Shown here: piece after piece, positions 25,690 through 35,115 of the stretch
How the letters are laid out: every line of letters starts with the position of its first letter
How positions within the stretch are numbered: position 1 is the stretch's first letter
NCBI GenBank assembly: GCA_947503245.1
Contig: CANNCV010000002.1
Coordinates: forward strand, 496,001 to 560,000
Direction: 5' to 3'
Source: an uncultured Sphingomonadaceae bacterium
GTDB lineage: Bacteria; Pseudomonadota; Alphaproteobacteria; Sphingomonadales; Sphingomonadaceae
DNA: 64,000 nt
Translations under genes and position numbers: made by a program
Notes under the pieces: generated by a model
The model's database searches: none
Told to the model about the DNA's origin: nothing
Seen by the model: the letters and a program-made list of their open reading frames with translations, nothing else

Positions 25690-26205
25690 TTATAACTTTA
25701 CGGCTTGCGCGCTATTCGCCGTTTTGCGCGTAAAGGGGCGAAACCGCTTATATTCATGCTTTCCTGTGACGATTATCCCTTCAGAAGACACCAGCCAGGC
25801 ATGCAGGTCCAAATTGCTCTGGCCATCGTCACCTTGCGCAGGCGAGGCTGCTGCATCTTTGGCTTTGCGGTCGACACCAATGACAATTTTTGAGCTGTCT
25901 TTACGGCGTCTCAGCATCCATTGGGCGGCCATTGCTTGCGGCAGACAGACCGCAGTCCATGGCACATGGCGGGCCGCCATACGCACTATCCGGCCAATAT
26001 CGCGGCCAAGACTGTCATCATCAATAGCCGGCGGGCGCGCATCAACCCCCATATGGTCAATATCCAGCCATTTTTTCCATCGCGAAAATGCGACAAATTT
26101 TATCAAAAAACGGGCAATTGCCAGCATAATGGCTGCCTCGACCAAACGGACATAATCAATAGCCGGCAAGGCCAAAAATTTGCCGATTTTACCCGGCACG
26201 CACAC
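25690..26205 (-). CDS. Lasso peptide B2-type transglutaminase-like leader peptidase
   Basis: 171 residues. It has the cysteine-protease motif PWTAVCLPQAMAAQWML (Cys87) and LDLHAWL (His135) of the transglutaminase-like B2 family that cleaves RiPP leader peptides. The first 45 residues form a membrane-associated or hydrophobic region. The GTG start at 26205 overlaps the PqqD-like gene by 17 bp, so B1 and B2 are translationally coupled as in split lasso systems of proteobacteria. Confidence 0.9.
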   Translation of the reverse strand: MCVPGKIGKFLALPAIDYVRLVEAAIMLAIARFLIKFVAFSRWKKWLDIDHMGVDARPPAIDDDSLGRDIGRIVRMAARHVPWTAVCLPQAMAAQWMLRRRKDSSKIVIGVDRKAKDAAASPAQGDDGQSNLDLHAWLVSSEGIIVTGKHEYKRFRPFTRKTANSAQAVKL

Positions 26206-26473
26206 TTACCATTTTACGGTTTTGGAAATTGGCTAGCAATTCCGCCACCTGCACGCGACATTCATCGGCATCGACATCATATTCAGTGGTCAGAACCGCT
26301 GCTAGCTTATTAACGCTGTCATGCTCATCCAACATCTGCCAAACGCGGCGCCCAGTGAGTTCTAGGCTGAAAAACTGGCCATTATCAATATCCATCAAAA
26401 CCACTTCACCATCGACCTCGGTCTCGACAAAACTCTCAGTTTTTACAAAGCATGCATCATTATCAATTGTCAT
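26189..26473 (-). CDS. PqqD-type leader-binding protein (lasso B1/RRE)
   Basis: 94 residues, a complete PqqD fold: strands VDGEVVLMDIDNGQFFSL then helices TGRRVWQMLDEHDSVNKLA and ECRVQVAELLANF. Such RiPP recognition elements bind the Y/W-xx-P-x-L leader motif; the W-T-K-P-x-L motif in all four 49-residue peptides is the expected ligand. It lies between the sulfotransferase and the B2 peptidase genes. Confidence 0.9.
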   Translation of the reverse strand: MTIDNDACFVKTESFVETEVDGEVVLMDIDNGQFFSLELTGRRVWQMLDEHDSVNKLAAVLTTEYDVDADECRVQVAELLANFQNRKMVSVRAG

Positions 26474-26512
26474 TATCGTCTTTCCAATAATCAGGATTTG
26501 TCGCGGCCAATA

Positions 26513-27400
26513 TCAAAAATCATAACCCAAAACACGCATTATATCACCATGTTCGTCTGTAATGGACTTTTGCAATTCTGCGCTCAATACTTCCTTGCCC
26601 TCACCTGAGCGGCCCGAACGGAAAAATCGCTTCGCCTTTTCAGGCTTTTCCATAAAACCGTCTTTTGCCTCTTTGGCTTGCAATTTATCAAACCGCGCAC
26701 GGTCAACCGCCCTGCGAATGGCCGCGTTATCATTGGCTTGTTCCAAACCCAGAAAGGCCGCCATAGACTGTAGCTGAGCCGCAGTATCTGCCAGCATGTC
26801 CTCATAGCGGATGACCAGCACCGGAATATCTGTCTGCTGCGTCCATCTGGTATAGTGCTCGCTCCAATTGCCAGTAATTTGTCGTAACTGGCTGCGATTA
26901 TCTCCGGACAAATGATGGTTTGATCTGTTCAGATGCTTGACTGTTTTCGTAAAGTTTTTGCGTCCAGAATGATGGCTATAGGATACTGCAACATCACGCG
27001 GGTCGCGGATTAGTAAGATGGTGCCGATAGAAATATCGGTGGGGAAGATTGGTTCATTATTGATGTTCAGATGATAGGAATCATGAACCTTAATAAACAA
27101 CCGGTTCTTGCTCTCTCTCGCAAGTGAGCGATACAGTTCAGGGCGCAATATATCGACTTCATCGGCTGTCAGATCAGATGATGGCAATCCGGTTATATTA
27201 TCAAAGCGAGGACGGCTGCTGGAAATAGAACCAGCCAGATCAATCTTATCGCTCCAAGGCTCGTCACTATTGGAATTGGAAAGCAAATTAGACAAAAGAA
27301 TACGAGTCCAAGTATTCCCTGATTTGGGATAGCTGGCGAGCCAAGCGACTTTGCGGTCAGTTAATATTTTGTCATTTTCCGTATCTGACATTGACGTCAT
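26513..27400 (-). CDS. PAPS-dependent sulfotransferase in RiPP cluster
   Basis: About 295 residues. The 5'-phosphosulfate-binding motif YPKSGNTW is at about residues 24-31, and the 3'-phosphate-binding motif LLIRDPRDVAVSYSHHS at about 130. The C-terminal segment contains the family's K-x-x-F-R-x-G-x-x-G element (AKRFFRSGRSGEG). It would transfer sulfate from PAPS to a hydroxyl. It sits between the kinase and PqqD genes with 9-39-bp gaps in a single operon, which suggests peptide tailoring. The start could be GTG 27409 or ATG 27391. Confidence 0.88.
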   Translation of the reverse strand: MTSMSDTENDKILTDRKVAWLASYPKSGNTWTRILLSNLLSNSNSDEPWSDKIDLAGSISSSRPRFDNITGLPSSDLTADEVDILRPELYRSLARESKNRLFIKVHDSYHLNINNEPIFPTDISIGTILLIRDPRDVAVSYSHHSGRKNFTKTVKHLNRSNHHLSGDNRSQLRQITGNWSEHYTRWTQQTDIPVLVIRYEDMLADTAAQLQSMAAFLGLEQANDNAAIRRAVDRARFDKLQAKEAKDGFMEKPEKAKRFFRSGRSGEGKEVLSAELQKSITDEHGDIMRVLGYDF

Positions 27401-27417
27401 AGCGATCACTTACCTGC

Positions 27418-28392
27418 TCAAGCTTCGACCACAATGTCATCAGACGCGATTGCAGAATCTGTTTTTGACGGGGCTTGCGCATTCAACCACGCCTCCGCAA
27501 AGTCCAGACCTTCGTTAAAAGAGTCAGGAACGAACGGACGATCAAAATTCTGAACATGGACATGTTGTATGATGTCGCCAAGCGCGGTGTAGAGCTTTTT
27601 GCGGCCCCATATACCGAGCGCGAATGCTGGCCGATACACACTGCTTGCCAATTTCAGAACAGACTGTCCTCCTTTGAGGGTTGTCATGCTGCATTTGGGT
27701 GCATTTGCATCACTTTTGTTGCTGCCCAAAATGCTCAGGCTGGCGAGATGGCCAACACTTACATCGCCACTATTTACCGGGGTCGCAAAAAACTTATCAA
27801 ACCCTTCAACATCCCGCACGGCCTGCCCTTTGGCGGCATTGGTCATTTCCAATGCATCCTTCCATAATTTCAGGTCCTTTTGCCCAGAATAACAGGTAAT
27901 CGCACCCTCTTGATTTTTGGTATCAACGATAAGAATATCATCAGTAAAGAATACAAAACCGCGATCTGCCAATGCGGCCGACAATGTTGATTTGCCCGCG
28001 CCGGAAGTCCCGGTAAATGCATGCACTGCATTGCCAATAATGACACCGCTGGCATGAAGCGGCAACAAATCGCGCTGATAACATAATGCCCCCCATGCAG
28101 AGCCCAATAAGAACAAAGCGACTTCACGGTCAGAAACACCGGCATCGCGATCATAAATGATCGAATGGCCGCCCTGCACCAGAAACCGTACACCATTGGG
28201 AACCTGTAATAGGAAACTCTCAGCATTTGCCTGATAATTGGTGCCAAAAAATATCTCTTCATCGCCAATTTGCGGCAAAGCTTCAGGAACCTTGCCCGCT
28301 CGGATTTCAACATCCGCATTTTCAGATACCAGAAACGGCTTGATACGATCGCCCAATTGCATGTCAGCAGATACGGTGAATGGAACGGTCAT
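27418..28392 (-). CDS. HPr-kinase-like kinase (lasso-associated HprK-type)
   Basis: 324 residues. The HprK C-terminal domain has LPLHASGV (His113) and P-loop GTSGAGKST (128-136), with FFTDDILIVD following. Kinases of this group in lasso clusters phosphorylate the C-terminal serine of the precursor (paeninodin system, known from the literature). All four precursor-like peptides in this window end in Ser, in agreement. The ATG at 28392 overlaps the cyclase stop by 4 bp (ATGA). Confidence 0.88.
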   Translation of the reverse strand: MTVPFTVSADMQLGDRIKPFLVSENADVEIRAGKVPEALPQIGDEEIFFGTNYQANAESFLLQVPNGVRFLVQGGHSIIYDRDAGVSDREVALFLLGSAWGALCYQRDLLPLHASGVIIGNAVHAFTGTSGAGKSTLSAALADRGFVFFTDDILIVDTKNQEGAITCYSGQKDLKLWKDALEMTNAAKGQAVRDVEGFDKFFATPVNSGDVSVGHLASLSILGSNKSDANAPKCSMTTLKGGQSVLKLASSVYRPAFALGIWGRKKLYTALGDIIQHVHVQNFDRPFVPDSFNEGLDFAEAWLNAQAPSKTDSAIASDDIVVEA

Positions 28393-30353
28393 ATATTTTT
28401 GCCTTCTACCCAATTTATGTAATCAGCCATATTTGTTGCTCTTCCCATTCCCAGCATTGCAATCGTGTAATCGGGATGGTCCTTATAGGAAAGAGGGGTT
28501 TTCTCTGGCCAGCTGTCCAGCATTTTTTCAAGCCGCTTAACGTCAAATCGACGCGCCATTTCGGGGTTAGCCTTTATCCGCTCCACCTTATCACGAAAAG
28601 ACTGCAGATCGCGGGTCATCTTAAAATGCCAGTCCGCTGATTGGCGACCGCGCATCGGTGTGAAATAATCATCCGGCAAACGGCCTTTCATCATGCGCGT
28701 AATCAAATAACGTTGATTGCCATTCTGCAAAAATTGCTCCGGCGGAATACCAGCGCAAAAGCGCATGATTCTGGGGTCACCCATAGGGTCCATACTGCGC
28801 ACACCGGTCATGGTCGTAATAGCCAGCTGCAAAGCAGGCTTCTCCTCTCTGCCGCCTCTTTCAAGCATGGTGTACATCATTTCATGCGGGTCTGAAAAAC
28901 CGCTATAGCCAGTATCCCATCCAGCTTCTTCAGCACGCTGATCAACCTGCATATCTTCAGCATATTCCGGAGAGATGGCTGAATAACCCTCCCATCCCAA
29001 TTTGGATGCATGGCCGCGCCATTTTGCAATGTGCCGGCTAATAACGTTGGGGATATTGGGTGCGATAGCGCGAACATACAAACCCCCGAGTTTTAAACCA
29101 GGCGTCTTATCTGCTGCCAATTCGCGCCATAATTTGATCCACCGTCCCTGGCGGAACCACTGACCATAAAGGCCCTTGGCGTTGAAACTTAATGTCGCAT
29201 TCCCGCTTTGTCCGCTCAGAGCCAAGCGTTTGCCGCTGGCGCGGATCTGACGGTCAATTTCCAAACCCCAATGAATATTGTTGATCCCACGCGACGGTTG
29301 CTCCGCCAGCAGAAATATCTTGTCCATATCGGCGCCAAGTGGTTCGTCTGCGCAATCTACAAAATGTGGGTTAATTTGCGGATATTTGGCAGCAAAGGCT
29401 TTCACTGCCGGCGATTCATCGCCGATGCGCAAGTGCCCATAAGCACGGCCATCCCAGCCAGGCTCTGGCACATGGGTGTAAGTGTCGACTTTCTGATTGG
29501 GCACATTGTGACTTGCCAAAACGTCCAGCATAGTCGCAACCACTGCCGAGGAGTCCATACCAGCGCTAAGATGTGCTGCCGGGACATCATTGCCATTCCA
29601 GCATTGCTCAACTGCATCAAATAACAATGACCTTGCTGCTTCAACATATTCTTGCTCATTGGCAAAGCGGACATCTGGTGAGGTACGCAGATCAAAAAAC
29701 CGCTGCGTGTGTTCTGCACCTTGTGTGAAGCGGGTATATGTTCCGGCGCGAATAACATGTACGCCAACAAAATAACTGCCGGGATTGATCTCAAAATTTA
29801 ATACCAGCGTATCAGCAATTTTGCCTTCGTCCAATTTTCGCTCAACATCGCCATATGCAAACAGCCCTTTCGGCACGGATGCTACAACAACTCTTTCCGG
29901 CGTTTCGTGATAATAAAGCGGCGGCGCATTGTGCGCTGATCGTATCGCAGTCAGGCAATTTTGCTCACTATCGCCAATAATTGCTGCATAGCCGCCTTCG
30001 ACATGCTCGCCAGCCCGTTCGCCCCATTTTTGCCAGGCTGCATGAAATAAAGCGCTGTCTGGCATCTTGGCCAGTCGTTCGCTGGCAATGCCAAGCTTGG
30101 TAGCAAGCTCAGCGCGATATTGAATATATCCAGAGAACACCAACGACCAGCGCGCCAAGAGAAGTGGTTGCCGCTCAAAACGGTCTTGCGCGAAAAATCC
30201 AGTCTCCAGACTGGCGCTCAATCCAAAAGGTTCAGTCACTTTTATATGGGATATTTTGGGGCCATAGATTTTCAGCGCATTATTGACGCGCTGCAGCCGA
30301 TCTTGGGCAATGGATTGCCCTGATCTGTCAAATATTGCTGCGATTGCGCTCAT
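28389..30353 (-). CDS. Asparagine-synthase-like lasso peptide cyclase
   Basis: 654 residues. The N-terminal glutaminase-like domain has Ser instead of the catalytic Cys at position 2 (MSAIAAIFDRSG), so it cannot use glutamine as an amidotransferase would. The synthetase domain has the ATP-pyrophosphatase loop SAGMDSS (263-269). Lasso cyclases have this architecture and form the isopeptide bond between the core N-terminus and an Asp/Glu side chain. It is followed in a tight operon by the kinase, sulfotransferase, B1, B2 and ABC exporter genes, which identifies the cluster type. Confidence 0.92.
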   Translation of the reverse strand: MSAIAAIFDRSGQSIAQDRLQRVNNALKIYGPKISHIKVTEPFGLSASLETGFFAQDRFERQPLLLARWSLVFSGYIQYRAELATKLGIASERLAKMPDSALFHAAWQKWGERAGEHVEGGYAAIIGDSEQNCLTAIRSAHNAPPLYYHETPERVVVASVPKGLFAYGDVERKLDEGKIADTLVLNFEINPGSYFVGVHVIRAGTYTRFTQGAEHTQRFFDLRTSPDVRFANEQEYVEAARSLLFDAVEQCWNGNDVPAAHLSAGMDSSAVVATMLDVLASHNVPNQKVDTYTHVPEPGWDGRAYGHLRIGDESPAVKAFAAKYPQINPHFVDCADEPLGADMDKIFLLAEQPSRGINNIHWGLEIDRQIRASGKRLALSGQSGNATLSFNAKGLYGQWFRQGRWIKLWRELAADKTPGLKLGGLYVRAIAPNIPNVISRHIAKWRGHASKLGWEGYSAISPEYAEDMQVDQRAEEAGWDTGYSGFSDPHEMMYTMLERGGREEKPALQLAITTMTGVRSMDPMGDPRIMRFCAGIPPEQFLQNGNQRYLITRMMKGRLPDDYFTPMRGRQSADWHFKMTRDLQSFRDKVERIKANPEMARRFDVKRLEKMLDSWPEKTPLSYKDHPDYTIAMLGMGRATNMADYINWVEGKNI

Positions 30354-30476
30354 AATTCCTCCAAACGCGCAGACCGATAGTGTAGCATGGACAAAATTAC
30401 CAGTATTTTACATTATAATAGGCGCAAAAATATTGGCGGCTCTTTTGCAAAATTGCACGATTTTTCTAGCGGCAAT

Positions 30477-31577
30477 TTATGGTGCAACCTTACGAGCAAT
30501 AAAGGTAAGCGGAACATAGCCACAAAGCCATGCGCGCATCGGTGTCGACGGGAAAATATGCCAAGCAGGTGTCGGGAAATCAGGTCTGCGCCACAGGCTG
30601 CGCTGGCTATAATCATGATGCCCTTGCAACATGTTGGCAAATCTATCGATCAAGGGATTTAGGCCTTTGTCCTTAGCAGCCAGAATATCAACTCTCGCTT
30701 TTACCTCTGCTTGCAGACTGCCCGCGAAGATATGCTCACAATAATATAGGCTGGCAATCAACGCTGTTCGGCACGAAAAACGATCTGCCAATTGCAAAAG
30801 AAGCTCCAGTCTTTCACTGTCAATATGGCGGCATAACAGGCTGAGATCCACCAGCCATTTCAGGCGCGACCAATAGTCCAGCGCACCGTGAATGATGGTA
30901 TAGAGCATGCCCGCGACACCGCTTATCGTTACAAATTGTCCAGATGGCGTTTCGTTGCGCACTAAGGCAGTGAGACCTTTTGGTTCGGCATATAGCAGCC
31001 GCCGATGCAATTCGATCTGTTGGCCAAATTGCGGATCATAAAACATAGCATCTTTTGACAGACCATTTTTGAAATGGGCGATGTCGCTACTGCTGGTTAT
31101 GCGCTGCTGGGCAATTGTAAAGCCATCCTGCACCAGCAATTGCATAGCGGTGTCAATATCCTGCGGGTGGATAAGAATATCAATGTCTTTGGATACTCGT
31201 CCGCCAATAAAGGGGTATATGCTTTCAGCAAGGCCTTGACCCTTTAACCCCCAGAATGCCAAATCATTATCAGCAAACAATTTTGCAATACGATCCCAAA
31301 CACGTTTTTGAATTGTTTCTTGCACGGCGTTCTGACGGTAAATGGCCTTTAGCGCGTCGCGCGTTTGCGCTTCCATCACCGGCGCTGGCGTTTCTATTGT
31401 GCGCAAATGATGTGATAATAGAGGCGCAAGCCTATGCCTGTTTTTGGCAAAGCCGAGTATCTGCGGCGTCAGGGCAGGAAGATCATCACCGTTATCTAGC
31501 CCAATAATAGGACGCAGCAAAGCAACCAATTGTTGCATTTGCTCAGCGCTAGATGGTGATAATATTTTGTCTGCCAT
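30477..31577 (-). CDS. Nucleotidyltransferase family protein (NTP_transf_5)
   Basis: 366 residues. It has the family pattern WGLKGQGLAESIYP followed by RVSKDIDILIHPQD, with the paired acidic residues (DID) that bind metal in nucleotidyltransferases. Proteins of this family accompany HprK-type kinases in some lasso clusters (from the literature). It is the first gene of the minus-strand cluster, 123 bp before the cyclase. It may modify the phosphorylated precursor, but its target here is unknown. Confidence 0.83.
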   Translation of the reverse strand: MADKILSPSSAEQMQQLVALLRPIIGLDNGDDLPALTPQILGFAKNRHRLAPLLSHHLRTIETPAPVMEAQTRDALKAIYRQNAVQETIQKRVWDRIAKLFADNDLAFWGLKGQGLAESIYPFIGGRVSKDIDILIHPQDIDTAMQLLVQDGFTIAQQRITSSSDIAHFKNGLSKDAMFYDPQFGQQIELHRRLLYAEPKGLTALVRNETPSGQFVTISGVAGMLYTIIHGALDYWSRLKWLVDLSLLCRHIDSERLELLLQLADRFSCRTALIASLYYCEHIFAGSLQAEVKARVDILAAKDKGLNPLIDRFANMLQGHHDYSQRSLWRRPDFPTPAWHIFPSTPMRAWLCGYVPLTFIARKVAP

Positions 31578-31880
31578 GAATAATTATGAGCCCGCAGTGA
31601 AGCTATGGATACGACCATGATAAAACATCATAATCAATATCATACGAATCATTGCATGGGAAATGGTCAAAACTCCACCGCATCTCTGCATTATTTCAGT
31701 TTGAGAGCCGAAAGCGGCGATATGTCATGTATTTTACCTGCTCACAAGCACGGTTCACCACAAATTGTTTCGAAATGGGGCTTTCGTGAGATTTATCACA
31801 AAACTGTCATAAAAATAGCATAGGCGGAGCACAGGTCGCAACCGATACAGCCTTTTACATACGTTATTAGTCGGAAGACC
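31578..31880. other. Divergent intergenic region, no gene recognised
   Basis: The 303 bp separate the minus-strand nucleotidyltransferase gene from the plus-strand sugar transferase gene. A 72-codon open frame inside lacks a Shine-Dalgarno sequence and any recognisable motif. Promoters for both directions are expected here but no clear -35/-10 pair, sigma54 site or LuxO-type operator was found by eye. Confidence 0.5.
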
Positions 31881-33353
31881 ATGAACCAGAGCCTTAAAAC
31901 CCCGATAAACAGCCAATCGCAAAGCTTGGGAGATCCCAAAGCTAGCGAACTGGCATTTTTGCTACCTCAAGGGTATAGTCCAAGCGTGTTAGATGTAACC
32001 AGCGATACTACTGCCAAGATAAGCCACAAAAAGTCCACGCGTGTGCGCTTGACTATTGGCTTGGCTGTGGTTGATGTTCTGGCAATTGTGATCGCCTTTA
32101 CATTGGCAGGGTATTTCCGCCTTGGCCTTATGAGCGTTTCCCAATTGGTCGACCTACTTATGGTCAGCATTCCGATATATTTGGGCATTGCTTTTAACAC
32201 GCGTGCTTATGGCGTTTCCGTCTTGGCCAGCTTCTGGGTTAGCTATAGCCGTTCTACGGCCGCATTATTGTTCACCATTAGTGCTATGCTGCTCACCATG
32301 TTTTTTCTTAAGGCCAGCGCCGAATATTCGCGTTTGATATTTGGTCTGGGCACATCCATGGCTCTGGTTTTGCTGTTTGCGGGTCGATGGCTCATTTCCC
32401 AACTGTCCAAAAAGCTGCTTGGCAGTAACCCGATGGCTGAGATCCGTATCACAGACGGTATCCCGCTCGACCACCGGGAAGATGCACCCGTCGTTGATGC
32501 TATTGCCCAACAACTGGTCCCTGATTTGAGCGATCCTGTCGTGATCCAGCGTTTAGGGATGCTGACGCGCGATATGGACAGGGTTATTGTTCATTGTACG
32601 CTGGATAACAGACTGGCATGGGCTTCAGTCCTGAAAACACTTGATATCAATGCCGAGATTGTGACCCAAGAGCTTAAAGAGCTAGCCCCAATTGCTGTTA
32701 ACCGGCGTGATGGGCAAATCGCCTTGATGATTTCGCAAGGTCCATTGAGATGGAATGAGCGGCTCAGCAAACGCATGTTTGATATCGTTTTTGCGCTATT
32801 TGCAATTCCTGTGCTTGCACTGCCAATGCTGATCGTTGCCATTGCCATCAAGCTTGAATCGCCCGGCCCAATATTGTTCCGACAGAAACGCATAGGCTTA
32901 GGCAATCGTCCTTTTAATATCTTAAAGTTTCGCAGCATGCGGGCAGAAAAATCCGATGCAAGCGGCGCGCGCTCAACCGGCCGTGATGATGACCGCATCA
33001 CCCGTATCGGTGCCTTTATCCGCAAAACAAGCATTGATGAACTGCCGCAACTGTTCAATGTTCTGACCGGCAGCATGAGCGTTGTGGGTCCACGCCCTCA
33101 TGCCATTGGCTCGCGGGCCGAAAATATGCTCTTCTGGGATATTGATGAACGCTATTGGGACCGTCACACCATTAAGCCGGGCCTGACCGGGCTAGCGCAG
33201 ATTCTGGGCTTTCGTGGAGCAACCGAAAAACGCGCCGACCTAGAAGACAGGTTGCAGGCAGATCTTGACTATCGTGCAAACTGGTCATTGTGGAATGATA
33301 TAAAAATCATTTTGCTAACTTTCCGCGTATTGGTGCACCGCAACGCTTTTTAA
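31881..33353 (+). CDS. Exopolysaccharide initiating sugar-phosphate transferase (WcaJ/PssY type)
   Basis: 490 residues. About five membrane helices cover residues 55-180, then a soluble middle domain, then the C-terminal bacterial sugar transferase domain from about residue 300 (KRMFDIVFALFAIPVLALP, LFRQKRIGLGNRPFNILKFR, IDELPQLFNVLTGSMS, VGPRPH). It loads the first sugar phosphate onto undecaprenyl phosphate. Shine-Dalgarno GGAAG before the ATG. First gene of the plus-strand block leading into rfbC. Confidence 0.92.
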   Translation: MNQSLKTPINSQSQSLGDPKASELAFLLPQGYSPSVLDVTSDTTAKISHKKSTRVRLTIGLAVVDVLAIVIAFTLAGYFRLGLMSVSQLVDLLMVSIPIYLGIAFNTRAYGVSVLASFWVSYSRSTAALLFTISAMLLTMFFLKASAEYSRLIFGLGTSMALVLLFAGRWLISQLSKKLLGSNPMAEIRITDGIPLDHREDAPVVDAIAQQLVPDLSDPVVIQRLGMLTRDMDRVIVHCTLDNRLAWASVLKTLDINAEIVTQELKELAPIAVNRRDGQIALMISQGPLRWNERLSKRMFDIVFALFAIPVLALPMLIVAIAIKLESPGPILFRQKRIGLGNRPFNILKFRSMRAEKSDASGARSTGRDDDRITRIGAFIRKTSIDELPQLFNVLTGSMSVVGPRPHAIGSRAENMLFWDIDERYWDRHTIKPGLTGLAQILGFRGATEKRADLEDRLQADLDYRANWSLWNDIKIILLTFRVLVHRNAF

Positions 33354-33400
33354 GTACTAGAAAAACCAGCGCGGCCTCAATCATCATAGAAAAGAACAAG

Positions 33401-33952
33401 ATGAAATCGCATCCTACCAACCTGCCTGACGTCATTGTCATTGAACCCAAAAAGCATGGCGATGATCGTGGCTATTTTGCCGAAACTTTCCGCGAAAACT
33501 GGTTTCGCGAACATGTGGCCGATGTACAATTTGTGCAGGACAACCATTCCCTGAGCGCCGAAACCGGAACATTGCGCGGGCTGCATTTTCAAACGCCGCC
33601 CCATGCGCAGGGTAAGCTGGTGCGCTGTATTGCAGGGGCGATATGGGATGTTGCTGTCGATATCCGCAAAGGCTCGCCCCATTATGGCCAATGGGCCGCT
33701 GCTGAACTGACTGCAGATAATGGGCATCAGCTTTATATTCCGCCCGGCTTTGCGCATGGCTTTGTTACGCTGGTTCCCGCCACCCAGGTTATTTACAAAT
33801 GCACGGACTATTATGCGCCTGACTGTGATGCCGGTCTGCGCTGGAATGATCCGGATATTGCTTTGCCATGGCCGCTTGACGGCATAGCGCCTACATTGTC
33901 TGGCAAGGACGAAACACAGCCATTGCTATACGGCTTTGACAGCCCGTTTTAA
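33401..33952 (+). CDS. rfbC: dTDP-4-dehydrorhamnose 3,5-epimerase
   Basis: 183 residues. It has the cupin with VIEPKKHGDDRGYFAETF, NHSLSAETGTLRGLHFQ (catalytic His) and IPPGFAHGFVTL (Tyr/His substrate pocket region). Third step of dTDP-L-rhamnose synthesis. It is followed by rfbB and rfbD. Confidence 0.96.
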   Translation: MKSHPTNLPDVIVIEPKKHGDDRGYFAETFRENWFREHVADVQFVQDNHSLSAETGTLRGLHFQTPPHAQGKLVRCIAGAIWDVAVDIRKGSPHYGQWAAAELTADNGHQLYIPPGFAHGFVTLVPATQVIYKCTDYYAPDCDAGLRWNDPDIALPWPLDGIAPTLSGKDETQPLLYGFDSPF

Positions 33953-34042
33953 GGCGGGTTGAACAACATTATCGGGGTGACTTGTTGAGCTGACTAGGTT
34001 AGCGGATGCCCAAAGCGGCCACAGAGATTCAGAGGAAAGACG

Positions 34043-35110
34043 ATGACAGCCAAACGCAAAATATTGGTGACCGGCGGCGCGGGTTTTATCGGCTCGGCGC
34101 TTGTGCGATATTTGATCAACGCAACACCGCATCAAGTGCACGTTATCGACGCACTCACCTATGCGGGCAATATGGCATCATTAGCGCCGGTCAGTGATGA
34201 TCCGCGCTATGGTTTTTCCCAAATCGATATTTGTGACCGCGATAAGGTGGCGGCCGCGATTGCCGCATTTCAACCAGATACAATCATGCATTTGGCCGCG
34301 GAAAGCCATGTTGACCGCTCTATTGATGGCCCTGCTGGCTTTATCCAGACCAATTTGGTGGGCACATTCACCATGCTCGATGCTGCTCTGGCCTATTGGC
34401 GAGGATTGGATGACACGGCGCAAAAGGCATTTCGCTTCCACCATATTTCCACTGATGAAGTGTTCGGCGCATTGGGCGATAGCGGCTTTTTCACTGAAGA
34501 GACCGCCTATGATCCACGCTCCCCCTATTCAGCATCAAAAGCGGGGTCAGACCATTTGGTGAGTGCATGGTTCCACACTTATGGCTTCCCCATCGTCATC
34601 ACCAATTGCTCTAACAATTATGGGCCCTATCACTTCCCCGAAAAGCTCATCCCGCTGGTGATTATCAAAAGCCTCGCTGGCGAACCCCTGCCCGTTTATG
34701 GCGATGGCAGCAATGTACGTGATTGGCTGTATGTTGATGACCATGTGCGCGCCATGCTGGCCGTGGTTGAAGGCGGCACATTGGGCGAAAGCTATATGGT
34801 CGGCGGCAATTCAGAACGCACCAATTTGCAGGTGGTGGAAACCATTTGCGATACGCTCGATCAAATGCGCCCGCGCGAAGATGGCAAAAGCTATCGCGAG
34901 CAAATCACCTTTGTTACTGATCGTCCCGGCCATGACTTCCGCTATGCCATTGATGCCAGCAAGCTGAAAAACGAATTGGGCTGGGAGCCAGCCGAAACGT
35001 TTGAAAGCGGCATGGCCAACACCATTAAATGGTATCTGGACAATCAAAAATGGTGGCAGGATATTCTGTCGGGTGAGTATCGCGGCGAACGGCTTGGCAC
35101 TAGCGCGTGA
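34043..35110 (+). CDS. rfbB: dTDP-glucose 4,6-dehydratase
   Basis: 355 residues. NAD-binding [13 protein letters not shown] at the N-terminus, the Thr/Asp/Glu active-site loop [11 protein letters not shown] and the catalytic [11 protein letters not shown]. Second step of dTDP-rhamnose synthesis. The stop overlaps the possible GTG start of rfbD. Normal length and intact. Confidence 0.96.
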   Translation: MTAKRKILVTGGAGFIGSALVRYLINATPHQVHVIDALTYAGNMASLAPVSDDPRYGFSQIDICDRDKVAAAIAAFQPDTIMHLAAESHVDRSIDGPAGFIQTNLVGTFTMLDAALAYWRGLDDTAQKAFRFHHISTDEVFGALGDSGFFTEETAYDPRSPYSASKAGSDHLVSAWFHTYGFPIVITNCSNNYGPYHFPEKLIPLVIIKSLAGEPLPVYGDGSNVRDWLYVDDHVRAMLAVVEGGTLGESYMVGGNSERTNLQVVETICDTLDQMRPREDGKSYREQITFVTDRPGHDFRYAIDASKLKNELGWEPAETFESGMANTIKWYLDNQKWWQDILSGEYRGERLGTSA

Positions 35111-35115
35111 CACCA

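Noticed and set aside
28389-30353. Asparagine synthase-like protein as a housekeeping AsnB
   Set aside because: The glutaminase Cys2 is Ser and the gene is operonic with PqqD-like, B2-type, kinase and ABC genes, so a lasso cyclase role fits better.
31605-31823. 72-codon open frame upstream of the sugar transferase gene
   Set aside because: It has no Shine-Dalgarno sequence, an odd composition rich in His and no recognisable motif; treated as non-coding.
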